A DNA stretch of 64,000 nt from Salinicola endophyticus (lineage in GTDB: Bacteria > Pseudomonadota > Gammaproteobacteria > Pseudomonadales > Halomonadaceae). Below, one piece after another: positions 7,848-17,040 of the stretch (position 1 is the first letter of the stretch; each line of letters opens with the position of its first letter). The position numbers and the translations under genes are program-made. The stretch is from assembly GCF_003206575.1 (NCBI RefSeq), contig NZ_PZJO01000011.1:1-64000 (forward strand), given 5' to 3'. The notes beneath the pieces are model-generated. The model did not search any database, had not been told where the DNA came from, and saw only the letters and a program-made list of their open reading frames with translations.

Positions 7848-8518
7848 TGCGCGTATTGGCTCAGCATTGCCGGGAAGGCCGCCCTCGGGCGGTCTTCTTC
7901 ATGGGTCTCGCACTGGCGCTGTCGGGTTGCACCATCGGCAGCCAGCGCTCTCCCAGTGACGTCGTCGCCAGCCTGCGGGGGCCCAATGTGGCGACCCAGG
8001 CCGCAGCCCTGCCCTACGCCTCGCTGGCACTGGAAGTGGACGGCCACGGCGGACTGCTGGTACTGGCCAGCCAGCGCGGCGCGACGACCTACTGGCAGTT
8101 TCGCGACGGCGCCACACTGGCCCTCGAGGATGGCTATCCGGTGAACAGTGCCGGGCTGCGCAACGAGCTGTTGGGCACCCGTATCCTCAGCGCCGAGGGG
8201 ACGCCGCCGCCCTATCCGTGGCGTCAGCCGGGCAGCGAGACGCACTACCGGATCGAGCGCCAGTGGCAGGATGCCGAGGGCGCTCTGCACCAGGACAGCG
8301 CCCGGGCACAACTCAGCTGCGCAGCACCGACGTCGGTCGACCTGCCGCTGACCCGGCGCCGGCTGGCGCGCTGTCAGGAAACGCTGCACTGGGCCGGCGG
8401 CGCCACCACCGAGGCGACGCTATGGCGCGATCCCGAGGATCGCCGGCTATGGGCCTACGCCGGCCAGCCGTGGCCGGGCGCACCGACACTGACGTGGCAG
8501 ATCGCCCGTCCCTGGTGA
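7847..8518 (+). CDS. yjbF: YjbF/GfcB-family lipoprotein
   Basis: A 223-residue group 4 capsule-type lipoprotein (YjbF/GfcB). The signal sequence ends in LSGC with the lipid-anchored cysteine at residue 28; the rest is a soluble, probably periplasm-facing domain. The family is required for surface assembly of some polysaccharides, by an unknown mechanism. The ATG at 7847 overlaps the yjbE stop, implying coupled translation; a TTG one codon earlier is less likely. yjbG follows 59 bp on. Confidence 0.85.
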   Translation: MRVLAQHCREGRPRAVFFMGLALALSGCTIGSQRSPSDVVASLRGPNVATQAAALPYASLALEVDGHGGLLVLASQRGATTYWQFRDGATLALEDGYPVNSAGLRNELLGTRILSAEGTPPPYPWRQPGSETHYRIERQWQDAEGALHQDSARAQLSCAAPTSVDLPLTRRRLARCQETLHWAGGATTEATLWRDPEDRRLWAYAGQPWPGAPTLTWQIARPW

Positions 8519-8577
8519 CTGTCATGCCGAAGGATCGGCACGCAGCGCCGTTACACCGTCAGGGAAACGACCAGAAC

Positions 8578-9384
8578 ATGCGATCTCCCCTTACCTTCGC
8601 GCTGGGCCTGCTGGCGCTGGGCGCACTCGCGTTCGATGCCGCGGCCGCGCCGCTGGCGGACGAGGCCTCCTTCACCATCGAGATCCAGGGCCGCACGGCC
8701 CCGGCCACGACGCTGCTGGAGGCGTGGTCGGCGCTGTCGCGCCAGGCCCGGGTGAACTGGCCCTTCGCCTATGTCGGTGCCGAGCGCGCCGACGCCTCGG
8801 CGCACCAAGTGCAGAGGCGCCTGCTCGCCGAACTCGACGGGCTCGCCATGCAGGCCCGGCTACAGCGACAGCCTGCCCTGGCCAGCGGGCTCGACGCGTG
8901 GTCGCGGGCACTCGACGGACGGACGCTTGCACGTATTCCGGGACGGGTCGACCCCAGCTGGCTGATGGCGCATCCGCGCCAGATGCCGGCACTGGCCGAT
9001 CTCGATCGCCTCGGCTGGTGCGAGACGCCGAATTGGGTCGAGGTGTGGACTCCACAGGGGGTGACGAGACTCGACTGGCACCCCGGGATGACCACCGAGA
9101 CGCTGCTGGAGGCACTGCCCGAGGCCGCCCGTGCACAGAGCGAACGCCTGGCTTTGATCGATCCGCGTGGCGGGATACGCCGTCTCGGCATGGCAGCGTG
9201 GAACCGTGAATCGACCACGCTGGTGCCGGGTAGCCGGGTGGTGTTGCAACTTCCTATGAATGAGGTGAGCGCGCGCTGGGTCGATGCCAGCCTGCCCGAC
9301 TTCCTGGCCACGCGCCTGCCCGGCGATACCTGCCACACCTTCACGCCCGACGCTGCTTCAGGCTCTACCACCGCCACCGACTGA
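8578..9384 (+). CDS. yjbG: YjbG/GfcC-family periplasmic protein
   Basis: A 268-residue exported protein with an N-terminal signal peptide (MRSPLTFALGLLALGALAF, then AAAA before the cleavage region). Its position between YjbF and YjbH and its size fit GfcC/YjbG, a periplasmic protein with ubiquitin-like beta-grasp domains thought to work with the outer-membrane export apparatus. The start at 8578 was chosen because it places the signal peptide at the very N-terminus; the longer open frame upstream overlaps yjbF and lacks one. Ribosome-site match is weak (AGGG at a long distance). Confidence 0.8.
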   Translation: MRSPLTFALGLLALGALAFDAAAAPLADEASFTIEIQGRTAPATTLLEAWSALSRQARVNWPFAYVGAERADASAHQVQRRLLAELDGLAMQARLQRQPALASGLDAWSRALDGRTLARIPGRVDPSWLMAHPRQMPALADLDRLGWCETPNWVEVWTPQGVTRLDWHPGMTTETLLEALPEAARAQSERLALIDPRGGIRRLGMAAWNRESTTLVPGSRVVLQLPMNEVSARWVDASLPDFLATRLPGDTCHTFTPDAASGSTTATD

Positions 9385-9397
9385 CGACGCCCCAAGC

Positions 9398-11539
9398 ATG
9401 ATGCTTCCGACCTCCCGCCGTTCCCGCGCGTTGCGCCGCGCAACCCCCGCCATGGGGCTCTCGCTGCCCTTGCTGCTGGGTGCCGCGCCCCATGCCGCTG
9501 CCGAGCTCGGCGCGTCCCAGAGCGATTTCGGGGGTGTCGGCCTGATGCAGACACCCAGCGCGCGCATGGCGCCCCTGGGCGAGATCTCGCTGCACTACAA
9601 CCATGTCTCGCCCTATTCGCGCTATCAGGTCAGCGTGCAGCCGATGGATTGGCTCGAGGCGGGCTTCCGCTACACGTCGATCGGCAACCGTGACTACCGC
9701 GCTTCCGGCGACGCCGAACGGGACTATCTCGACAAGGGCATCGACTTCAAGCTCAGGCTCCATCGAGAAGATCGCTACACCCCGGCGCTGGCACTGGGCT
9801 TTCGCGACTTCGGCGGTACCGGGCTGTTCGGCAGCGAATATCTGGTGGCGAGCAAGCGCTGGAACGATCTCGACTTCACGCTGGGGCTCGGCTGGGGCTA
9901 TCTGGGCGCCGGCGGCGGGCTAGGCAATCCGCTCTCGGCACTCTCGGGGCGCTTCGACTCGCGCCGCAGCGAGAACCCGGAAGAGGCCGGCGACTTCGAG
10001 TTCGGCGATCTGTTCAGCGGCGATATCGGCGTTTTCGGCGGGATCGAGTACCAGACCCCGTGGGAACCGCTGACACTGCAGCTCGAATACGACGGCAACG
10101 ACTATCGTTCGGAGCCCCTCGACAACCCGCAGCGCCAGCGCTCGCCGCTCAACCTGGGCGCGCGCTGGCGCCTCGGCGAGCACCTCTCGCTGGCGGCGGG
10201 ATGGGAGCGCGGCGATACCGCCATGCTCAGCCTTACCCTGAGCGCCAATCTGGCCGGCGCGAGCCAGGCCAAGACCGGCGATCCGCGGCCGCTGGCGGTG
10301 AACCCACCACCCGCGCGCACCACCGACGACTGGCAGGCGGTCAGCCACGATCTCCAGGCCAACGCCGGGATGCGGGTCCGCCGCATCACCCGGCGCAACG
10401 ACGAGCTGGTGGTCGAGGCGGAAGCCACGCGCTACCGCTCGCTGATGGCCAGCGAGGGGCGCGCCAACCGCATTCTCAACAACCGCACCGCCGACGACAT
10501 CGACACCTACCGCTACCGCTGGCAGAGCGCCGGCATGGGCCTGCGCGACGACGTCCACGATCGCCACGCCTTCCGCCGCGCCGCCGCCTCGGCGGCCTAT
10601 GACCAGCAGTATCACTACGGACTCTACGCCACCACCCTGACCCAACCCCGCGACAGCGCGCCCAAGGGCGAGCTGCTCTATGCCGATGATCTCGAGCGCT
10701 TCGACTGGCGGCTGTCACCGGGCCTCAATCAGAACATCGGCGGTCCGGACGGCTTTCTCTACCAGCTCTATGCCAAGCTCGATGCCAACTATCGCACCGA
10801 CGCCAACGGCTGGTTCAGCGGCCAGCTGGCGCTCAACCTGTTCGACAACCTGGAGCGCTACGACTACATCGCCGACTCCAAGCTGCCGCGGGTGCGCACC
10901 CATATCGGCGACTATCTCGACCAGACCAGTCTCGGCATCTACAACCTGCAGTACACCCGTACCGCGCGCCTTGGCGATAACTGGTACGGCATGGCCTACG
11001 CCGGACTGCTGGAGATGATGTATGCCGGCGGCGGCGGCGAGGTGCTCTATCGCCCCTTCGACAGCCCGATCGCCTTCGGCGTCGATCTCAACTGGGTCAA
11101 GCAGCGCGACTTCGATCAGCGCTTCGGACTGCGCGACTACTCCACCTGGACCGGGCACGCCACCGCCTATATCGAGACCGGGGTCGAGGACGTTCTTGCC
11201 CAGGTGAGCGTGGGGCGCTATCTGGCCGGCGACCTGGGGGTCACCTTCGATCTCTCGCGCCAGTTCGACTCCGGCGTGCGCGTGGGCGCCTGGTCCACCT
11301 TCACCGATGCCGGCGACGCCTATGGCGAGGGCAGCTTCGACAAGGGCTTCTACGTCTCGATTCCCTTCGATGCCTTCTTCGATACCTCGAGCCGCAGCGC
11401 CACTACCCTTGCCTGGCAGCCGCTGACCCGTGACGGCGGCGCGCGCCTGGCGCGGAGATACACTCTCTACGGACTGACCCAGGATCGCGAGATGGGGCAC
11501 TACTGGGAGGACTACGATCAGGTGTGGGATGCCCCCTAG
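9398..11539 (+). CDS. yjbH: YjbH/GfcD-family outer-membrane protein
   Basis: A 713-residue protein close to E. coli YjbH (about 700). It has a signal peptide, then the conserved start of the mature protein (SDFGGVGLMQTPSARMAPLG), and alternating hydrophobic/polar strands rich in Tyr, Asp and Gly typical of a large outer-membrane beta-barrel. It presumably acts as a surface or secretion component for the polysaccharide of this locus; the mechanism is not established. Two adjacent ATGs (9398, 9401) are possible starts. It ends the yjbEFGH operon. Confidence 0.85.
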   Translation: MMLPTSRRSRALRRATPAMGLSLPLLLGAAPHAAAELGASQSDFGGVGLMQTPSARMAPLGEISLHYNHVSPYSRYQVSVQPMDWLEAGFRYTSIGNRDYRASGDAERDYLDKGIDFKLRLHREDRYTPALALGFRDFGGTGLFGSEYLVASKRWNDLDFTLGLGWGYLGAGGGLGNPLSALSGRFDSRRSENPEEAGDFEFGDLFSGDIGVFGGIEYQTPWEPLTLQLEYDGNDYRSEPLDNPQRQRSPLNLGARWRLGEHLSLAAGWERGDTAMLSLTLSANLAGASQAKTGDPRPLAVNPPPARTTDDWQAVSHDLQANAGMRVRRITRRNDELVVEAEATRYRSLMASEGRANRILNNRTADDIDTYRYRWQSAGMGLRDDVHDRHAFRRAAASAAYDQQYHYGLYATTLTQPRDSAPKGELLYADDLERFDWRLSPGLNQNIGGPDGFLYQLYAKLDANYRTDANGWFSGQLALNLFDNLERYDYIADSKLPRVRTHIGDYLDQTSLGIYNLQYTRTARLGDNWYGMAYAGLLEMMYAGGGGEVLYRPFDSPIAFGVDLNWVKQRDFDQRFGLRDYSTWTGHATAYIETGVEDVLAQVSVGRYLAGDLGVTFDLSRQFDSGVRVGAWSTFTDAGDAYGEGSFDKGFYVSIPFDAFFDTSSRSATTLAWQPLTRDGGARLARRYTLYGLTQDREMGHYWEDYDQVWDAP

Positions 11540-11702
11540 GCTTGGTGCGCAAACGACCAGCGCTCGAGAATACGGCGGTAAACATTGGCCCCAAATGCCC
11601 ATGCTGGTGCCAACGGGGAGCCACTAGCGTGCCGAATCCGGCGAGTTCGCCCGACCTCAGGCGCTACACTGGGGTCACTACCGGACTGCCGGACTCGTCT
11701 CG

Positions 11703-13169
11703 ATGCACGACGCTTCTCAACTCAGCATGCCTAAATCCAGCGCGCCTGAACTCGACGCCCCCAGGCCCAACGCACCTGGGCTCGACGCCCCGTTCTCGCT
11801 CACCCCCGAGCAGTGCCGTCGGGCGCGCCTGGCCCGGGATGCACGCTTCGACGGTCGTTTCTTCATCGGGGTCGTCACCACCGGTATCTACTGCCGCCCG
11901 ATCTGTCCGGTGACACCTCCCCACGAGGAGAACGTGCGCTACTTCGGCTCGGCAATCGCCGCCGCGGCCGCGGGTTTCCGACCCTGTCTGCGCTGCCGCC
12001 CGGATAGCGCCCCCCACTCGCCCCCCTGGCGCGGCACCCACACCACCTTGAGCCGGGCGCTGGCACTGATCGATGCCGGCAGCTTGCAGCACGGCAGTGT
12101 GGCCGCACTGTGCCAGCGCCTGGGTATCGGTGAGCGCTATCTACGCCAGCTGTTCCAGCGTCACCTGGGGGTATCGCCCAAGACCTACGCGCTCTATCGC
12201 CAGTGCCTGTTTGCCAAGCAGCTGCTTCACGACACCGCGCTGCCGATCACCGATATCGCCTATGCCAGCGGCTTTACCAGCCTGCGCCGCTTCAACGACG
12301 CCTTCCAGCGCCAGCTACACCTCACTCCCAGCACGCTGCGCCGCCGGCGCGCGGACCCGCAGGCGCCGCTGACATTGACGCTCACCTATCGTCCGCCCTA
12401 CCACTGGGCGCGCCTGCGCCACTTCCATGCGCTGCATCGGCTTGCCGGGCTCGAGTGGATCGATGACGACAGTTTCGGACGCACCTTCCGCCTGGGCGAG
12501 GTCACCGGCCATTTCACCGCGCGCCATCTGCCAGAACGCCACGCCTTCAGCGTCAGTCTGGCGCTGAGCGATCTCTCCGTCCTCGACACCGTGGTCCGCT
12601 GCCTGCGTCGGCTGCTCGATCTGGATGCCGACACCCAGACGATCGAAGGCCATCTCGCCGCGGCGCTGCCGGGGCTCGCACTGACCCCCGGCCTGCGGTT
12701 GCCCGGGGTCTGGGACCTGTTCGAAGCGGGGGTGCGTGCGGTACTCGGTCAGCAGATCTCGATCGCCGCCGCCGTCCGGCTGCAGCAGCAGCTGGTCGAT
12801 CAGCTGGGCGAGCAGGATCCCGCCGGGCGCCGCCGTTTTCCCACGCCGGCGGCGATCGCCGCCAGCGATCTGGCCTTCCTCAAGCTGCCGGGGGCGCGGC
12901 GAGAGACGCTGAGGCGCTTCGCCACCGCCTATCGGGATGGCGAGCTCGGTGATGACCCCGCGAGCTGGCAGCGACTCAAGGGCATCGGCCCCTGGACCGC
13001 CAAGGTCGCAGCCTTCCGTGGCCTCAGCGATCCCGACATCTGGCTCGACGGCGATGTCGGCCTGCGCCGAGCGCTGGCGCATCAGCCACAGCCACAGCCG
13101 CTCGACCCCGCCTGCGCCGCGCCCTGGCGCAGCTACCTCACTCTGCAACTGTGGGACACCGTGATATGA
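11703..13169 (+). CDS. Ada-like regulator fused to AlkA 3-methyladenine DNA glycosylase
   Basis: A 488-residue fusion. After a Pro/Ala-rich leader, the Ada N-terminal zinc domain shows its four cysteines (Cys64, Cys68, Cys95, Cys98); Cys64 aligns with the residue that accepts methyl from phosphotriesters. An AraC-type helix-turn-helix follows (~110-215), and the AlkA glycosylase half ends with a helix-hairpin-helix (LKGIGPWTAKVAA) and the catalytic Asp region (WLDGDVGLRRAL). It should sense methylation damage, activate transcription and excise alkylated bases. The stop overlaps the ogt start (ATGA), so repair and reversal enzymes are translated together. The fusion is known in many proteobacteria. 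Confidence 0.92.
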   Translation: MHDASQLSMPKSSAPELDAPRPNAPGLDAPFSLTPEQCRRARLARDARFDGRFFIGVVTTGIYCRPICPVTPPHEENVRYFGSAIAAAAAGFRPCLRCRPDSAPHSPPWRGTHTTLSRALALIDAGSLQHGSVAALCQRLGIGERYLRQLFQRHLGVSPKTYALYRQCLFAKQLLHDTALPITDIAYASGFTSLRRFNDAFQRQLHLTPSTLRRRRADPQAPLTLTLTYRPPYHWARLRHFHALHRLAGLEWIDDDSFGRTFRLGEVTGHFTARHLPERHAFSVSLALSDLSVLDTVVRCLRRLLDLDADTQTIEGHLAAALPGLALTPGLRLPGVWDLFEAGVRAVLGQQISIAAAVRLQQQLVDQLGEQDPAGRRRFPTPAAIAASDLAFLKLPGARRETLRRFATAYRDGELGDDPASWQRLKGIGPWTAKVAAFRGLSDPDIWLDGDVGLRRALAHQPQPQPLDPACAAPWRSYLTLQLWDTVI

Positions 13170-13690
13170 ACACACCGCTTTCGTTCGTCGCCCCTCGCCC
13201 GCTCGACCATCAACTCGGAGCGTGTCAGCACTACACCCCACCCACCGGCGTGCCGTTGGGCGAGATCGAGATCCGTGCCAGCGAGGCCGGCCTGACCTGG
13301 GTCGGCTTCGTCACCAATGCCAGCGATAACGCCCGACCGAGTGCCCTGACCCGCCACTGTGCGCAGCAGCTCGATGCTTACTTCGCGGGGGAGCTTACCC
13401 ATTTCGATCTCCCACTCGCCCCCGCAGGCACCGATTTCCAGCGTCAGGTATGGCAAGCGCTGACCAGGATCGGCTTCGGCGAGACCCGTTCCTATGCCGA
13501 ACAGGCCCAGGCCATCGGCCGCCCCAGCGCGACCCGTGCAGTGGGCGCCGCCAACGGCCGCAACCCACTGGCGATCGTGGTGCCGTGTCACCGGGTGATC
13601 GGCGCCAATGGCCGCCTCACCGGCTACGCCGGCGGGCTCGAGCGCAAACGCTGGTTGCTGGCCCATGAGGGGCATGCCATCGCGAACTAG
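13166..13690 (+). CDS. ogt: Ogt, methylated-DNA-[protein]-cysteine S-methyltransferase
   Basis: A 174-residue suicide repair protein that transfers the methyl group from O6-methylguanine (and O4-methylthymine) to itself. The acceptor Cys141 sits in the invariant motif IVVPCHRVIG, preceded by the DNA-binding helix-turn-helix (SYAEQAQAIGRPSATRAVG). It overlaps the AlkA fusion by four bases, hence coupled expression in an adaptive-response operon. Induction probably depends on the fused Ada domain upstream. Confidence 0.95.
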   Translation: MNTPLSFVAPRPLDHQLGACQHYTPPTGVPLGEIEIRASEAGLTWVGFVTNASDNARPSALTRHCAQQLDAYFAGELTHFDLPLAPAGTDFQRQVWQALTRIGFGETRSYAEQAQAIGRPSATRAVGAANGRNPLAIVVPCHRVIGANGRLTGYAGGLERKRWLLAHEGHAIAN

Positions 13691-13812
13691 AGACGAGATA
13701 TCCACGCACGGCGCGCCCCGAACGCGAAAATGGCAACCGGCAAAATTTCCGGCAGAAAGCGCCTGATGGCATGCCTCAAATGGGGCCCGAAGAGCCAATT
13801 TGTCAACAAGTG

Positions 13813-13839
13813 TAAACAATCGGGAACGCTAGTCGACTA
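13813..13839 (+). promoter_or_regulatory. Candidate sigma-28 (FliA) promoter for the chemoreceptor
   Basis: TAAA (13813-13816), exactly 15 bases, then GTCGACTA, which matches five of eight positions of the flagellar -10 GCCGATAA. It sits 55 bp before the chemoreceptor start, a gene class commonly under FliA control. No good sigma-70 pair is seen nearby. Confidence 0.4.
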
Positions 13840-13894
13840 ACGATGGAAACGGGCCTTACATTCCTCCTTACCAGCCACGCAGGGGGCCCATGCC

Positions 13895-15577
13895 ATGTTA
13901 GAAAAACTACACCAGATTCGCGTGAAATATACGCTGGCCTTCTTGATGGTGCCCATAGCACTACTCATCTTGAGCGCAGCGGACTATCGTCTCATCGATG
14001 CGCTGAAATCGCGTCTCATGGAGTTCAGCGATACCTTCAACGAAGCGACGAACACAGTACTCAATGCCGATAGAGACATCTATCAGGCCAGGGCTGCGGA
14101 GTTGGACTATCTCTTGACCACGCCCGAGTCGCCTCGCGCAGCAGAGCTGGAGGCATCGTATCAGGAGAACGTGCAACAGGTTCAGGATAGGATGCTCGCC
14201 TTCCAGAAGCTGATGCACGACTATCCCGATATCGTCCAAGGTACCCAGGACTTCGCCCAGCGATACGCGGCCTGGGCATCAGCGTCCTCGGAGACACTGA
14301 GACTACACAAACTTGGTGACTCGGAAGCGGCTAGTCATCAGGCGGACAACGCCTCCATCGTTGCCCTGAATGATATGCGAGACATTCTGGACATCGCAGG
14401 AAATTCCACACTCGAGAGAGTTCACATCGTCGAGGATGAGGTTCTGGGATGGGCCAACACCCAGGGTATCTTCGTACTGATATTCAGTCTGCTCGTTCTG
14501 GTGGGCGCCGTCTCACTGGCCTTCGCGGGGCCGGTACTGATGTCCAAGGCTCTGCGCAAGATAACGGCGCGGGTTCGCGAGATTTCCGAAGGCGATGGAG
14601 ACCTCACCGCGCGTATTGCCAGTGAAAGAAAGGATGAAATAGGCGATCTCGCCAACCGTGTCGACGACTTCATTGCCCGTATCGACGGTGTCCTTCAGGA
14701 GGTCCGGAGCAGCACGGAATCGGTCAATGTCGCCGCCAATGAGATTGCCAATGGCAGCACCAATCTGTCTGCCAAGACCGAGCAGGCAGCCTCCAACCTG
14801 CAACAGACGTCGGCCTCGATGGAGCAGATCTCAGCCACGGTCAAGAATACGGCGGACTCCTCGCAACAGGCCATCGTTCTGACACAGGAAACCCTGGAGG
14901 ATGCCGAGGCCGGCCAGCAAACCATGCAGGCGGTCATCGCCACGATGAATGACATTCGCCAATCTTCGGTTCAGATCAGCGATATCGTCAGCCTGATCGA
15001 CAGTATCGCATTCCAGACCAATATCCTGGCGCTGAATGCCTCGGTAGAGGCGGCCCGCGCCGGCGAACATGGGCGCGGTTTCGCGGTGGTCGCCCAGGAA
15101 GTGAGAACCCTCGCCAGCCGCTCCAGTGCCGCCTCTACCGAGATCCGAGAGCTGATCGACACCTCGGTATCCCACACTCAGAGTGGTGCAGGCCTGGTGG
15201 ACGAGGCAGGTGAAGCGATGAAGAAGATCATGATCAGCGTCCAGCGGGTCAACGACGTCATCGCTGAAATCAGTGCCGGGACCAAAGAGCAGAGCGTGGG
15301 TATCAGTCAGGTCAATACGGCAGTCTCCGATCTCGATAGCATGACCCAGCACAATGCCTCGATGGTGGAACAGTCGCGTGCGGCCGCGTCGGAAATGCGC
15401 GATCAGGTCGCGCTGCTGAACGATCTGCTCGGGAGCTTCAAGCTGAGTGCCACGGCCGCTGATACCGCCACACCCGCTCCGCGACTCCCCACAGCGCCGG
15501 AAAACACCTCGGGGCGGGTCTCGCAGCAGAAGTCAGGAAACCCTGCCAAAGCCGAAGAGGAGTGGGCCTCCTTCTAA
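13895..15577 (+). CDS. Methyl-accepting chemotaxis protein
   Basis: A 560-residue transmembrane chemoreceptor. It has membrane helix 1 (~11-33), a periplasmic helical-bundle-type sensor domain (~34-188), membrane helix 2 (~189-211), a HAMP domain, and a cytoplasmic signalling coiled coil with the conserved hairpin tip around residues 367-400 (SIAFQTNILALNASVEAARA). The C-terminus ends EEWASF, fitting the xWxxF CheR/CheB docking tail, so this is probably a high-abundance, methylation-competent receptor. The ligand cannot be read from the sequence. A GGGGG-rich ribosome site precedes the ATG; no chemotaxis kinase genes are nearby. Confidence 0.93.
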   Translation: MLEKLHQIRVKYTLAFLMVPIALLILSAADYRLIDALKSRLMEFSDTFNEATNTVLNADRDIYQARAAELDYLLTTPESPRAAELEASYQENVQQVQDRMLAFQKLMHDYPDIVQGTQDFAQRYAAWASASSETLRLHKLGDSEAASHQADNASIVALNDMRDILDIAGNSTLERVHIVEDEVLGWANTQGIFVLIFSLLVLVGAVSLAFAGPVLMSKALRKITARVREISEGDGDLTARIASERKDEIGDLANRVDDFIARIDGVLQEVRSSTESVNVAANEIANGSTNLSAKTEQAASNLQQTSASMEQISATVKNTADSSQQAIVLTQETLEDAEAGQQTMQAVIATMNDIRQSSVQISDIVSLIDSIAFQTNILALNASVEAARAGEHGRGFAVVAQEVRTLASRSSAASTEIRELIDTSVSHTQSGAGLVDEAGEAMKKIMISVQRVNDVIAEISAGTKEQSVGISQVNTAVSDLDSMTQHNASMVEQSRAAASEMRDQVALLNDLLGSFKLSATAADTATPAPRLPTAPENTSGRVSQQKSGNPAKAEEEWASF

Positions 15578-15876
15578 TATATGATATCGCAACGGGCAGA
15601 CATCCCTTAGGCTTTATCTGAAAGCCGACAAACGAAGGCCAGACCGGGACGCATCGCCAAGGCAGAAATCGGCGAAAGCGCGGACCGGGCTGGCGCATCC
15701 GCTCAGGCGATATCAATGAGCAGGTGACTTGCTCCGCTCGTCCTCCGGGCCATCTTTCTGACAATCTGAACGAGGTCCAGCGAGCCGATTTTCAATGCCG
15801 TATGGGCAAGCAGCGTACCTGTCAGACATGGCCTGGCTGGCAATGCTTACCAAAGTGCTTCCAGGAGGATCCTGCC

Positions 15877-17040
15877 ATGAGTCGACTCGCTCTGATCGTC
15901 GATGACGACCCAGACATTCGCGACCTCTGCGAGCACCTGCTGCTTCAACGAGGCTACGGCGTGGACACCGCCGAGGGCCTCGAAGAACTGGCGAGATCGC
16001 CCCACAGATTACAGGTGGATTTGATATTACTGGATTTTTCGCTGGGGGAATTTACCGGGTTCGATATTCTGGAGTATCTCTTCGACCTGAAGATCGATGC
16101 CAGTATTCTCGTTCTCAGCGAGTGCAGCCATGACGTCGCGGATCGCATCATTCGCTACGGCAACCAGCGTGGTCTCGGCATGCTCGGCTTTCTGCACAAG
16201 TCGAAGCTCATCGAGGATCTGGCGCGTTGGCTGATACCGGCCAACAGCAAACCCAATGCCCCCACCGCGGAGGATCTGACCCGCGGGCTGACCCAGAATG
16301 AGCTGTTCCTGGTCTTCCAACCGAAGTTCGACCTCAACCTCAATCGTGTGGTCGGCGCCGAAGCGCTACTACGCTGGCAGGAGCCGAGTCGTGGTGTCAT
16401 CTCACCCGATGTCATCATTCCCCTGGCCGAACGGCACGAGATGATGGTCGAGCTGACCTGGCAGGTGCTCACCCTCGCCTGCCGCCAGCTGCAGCGATGG
16501 CGACAACTGGAATGGAACCTCAGCCTTTCGGTCAATGTGCCCGCGGCGTGGATAAGGTCAGCCGGCCTGTTCGAGGCTTTCGATAGTTTGATCGGTCGCT
16601 ACGACATCTCCTCCCACGACCTCATTCTGGAAGTCACGGAGTCCACCACGCTGGGGTGCCTGGGGTATGCCAAGCATATCCTCACCGGGCTGCGCCAGCG
16701 CGGCTGTCGCTTGTCACTGGACGACTTCGGCATCGGCTACTCGTCCATGATGCAACTGCACCGACTCACGTTCGACGAGCTGAAAGTCGACCGCAGCTTT
16801 ATCTCCCGCATCGAACAGGACCAGCGCGCCGAGGCGATCGCGCTCTCCATCCTCGACCTGGGCCATCGGCTCGAGATGGTTGTGGTCGCGGAAGGTATCG
16901 AAACCCCCGAACAGCACGCGCTGCTCAAGGCCGCCGGCTACGATCTGGGACAGGGATTCTGGCTGGCCCGCCCACTCCCCGAGGCGCATTTCGACCACTG
17001 GTACCGGCATCTCGTCCCGCCAGTCACGCCTGGCGTGTAG
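15877..17040 (+). CDS. Response regulator with EAL c-di-GMP phosphodiesterase output
   Basis: A 387-residue REC-EAL protein. The receiver has the acidic pocket (VDDDPD) and phosphoacceptor Asp53 (LILLDFS). The EAL domain keeps the signature EAL, the metal-binding LEVTES and DDFGIGYSS, KVDRSF, and the closing AEGIET, so it should hydrolyse c-di-GMP when correctly signalled. The start at 15877 has an AGGAGG nine bases upstream. Its last 17 bases overlap the 3' end of the convergent hybrid kinase gene, a natural partner. Lowering c-di-GMP would normally favour motility over polysaccharide, relevant to the neighbouring loci. The 299 bp before it shows no clear promoter. Confidence 0.93.
   Translation: MSRLALIVDDDPDIRDLCEHLLLQRGYGVDTAEGLEELARSPHRLQVDLILLDFSLGEFTGFDILEYLFDLKIDASILVLSECSHDVADRIIRYGNQRGLGMLGFLHKSKLIEDLARWLIPANSKPNAPTAEDLTRGLTQNELFLVFQPKFDLNLNRVVGAEALLRWQEPSRGVISPDVIIPLAERHEMMVELTWQVLTLACRQLQRWRQLEWNLSLSVNVPAAWIRSAGLFEAFDSLIGRYDISSHDLILEVTESTTLGCLGYAKHILTGLRQRGCRLSLDDFGIGYSSMMQLHRLTFDELKVDRSFISRIEQDQRAEAIALSILDLGHRLEMVVVAEGIETPEQHALLKAAGYDLGQGFWLARPLPEAHFDHWYRHLVPPVTPGV

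Noticed and set aside
15578-15876. A c-di-GMP riboswitch in front of the REC-EAL gene
   Set aside because: The conserved GEMM core sequence and its two-hairpin layout could not be found.
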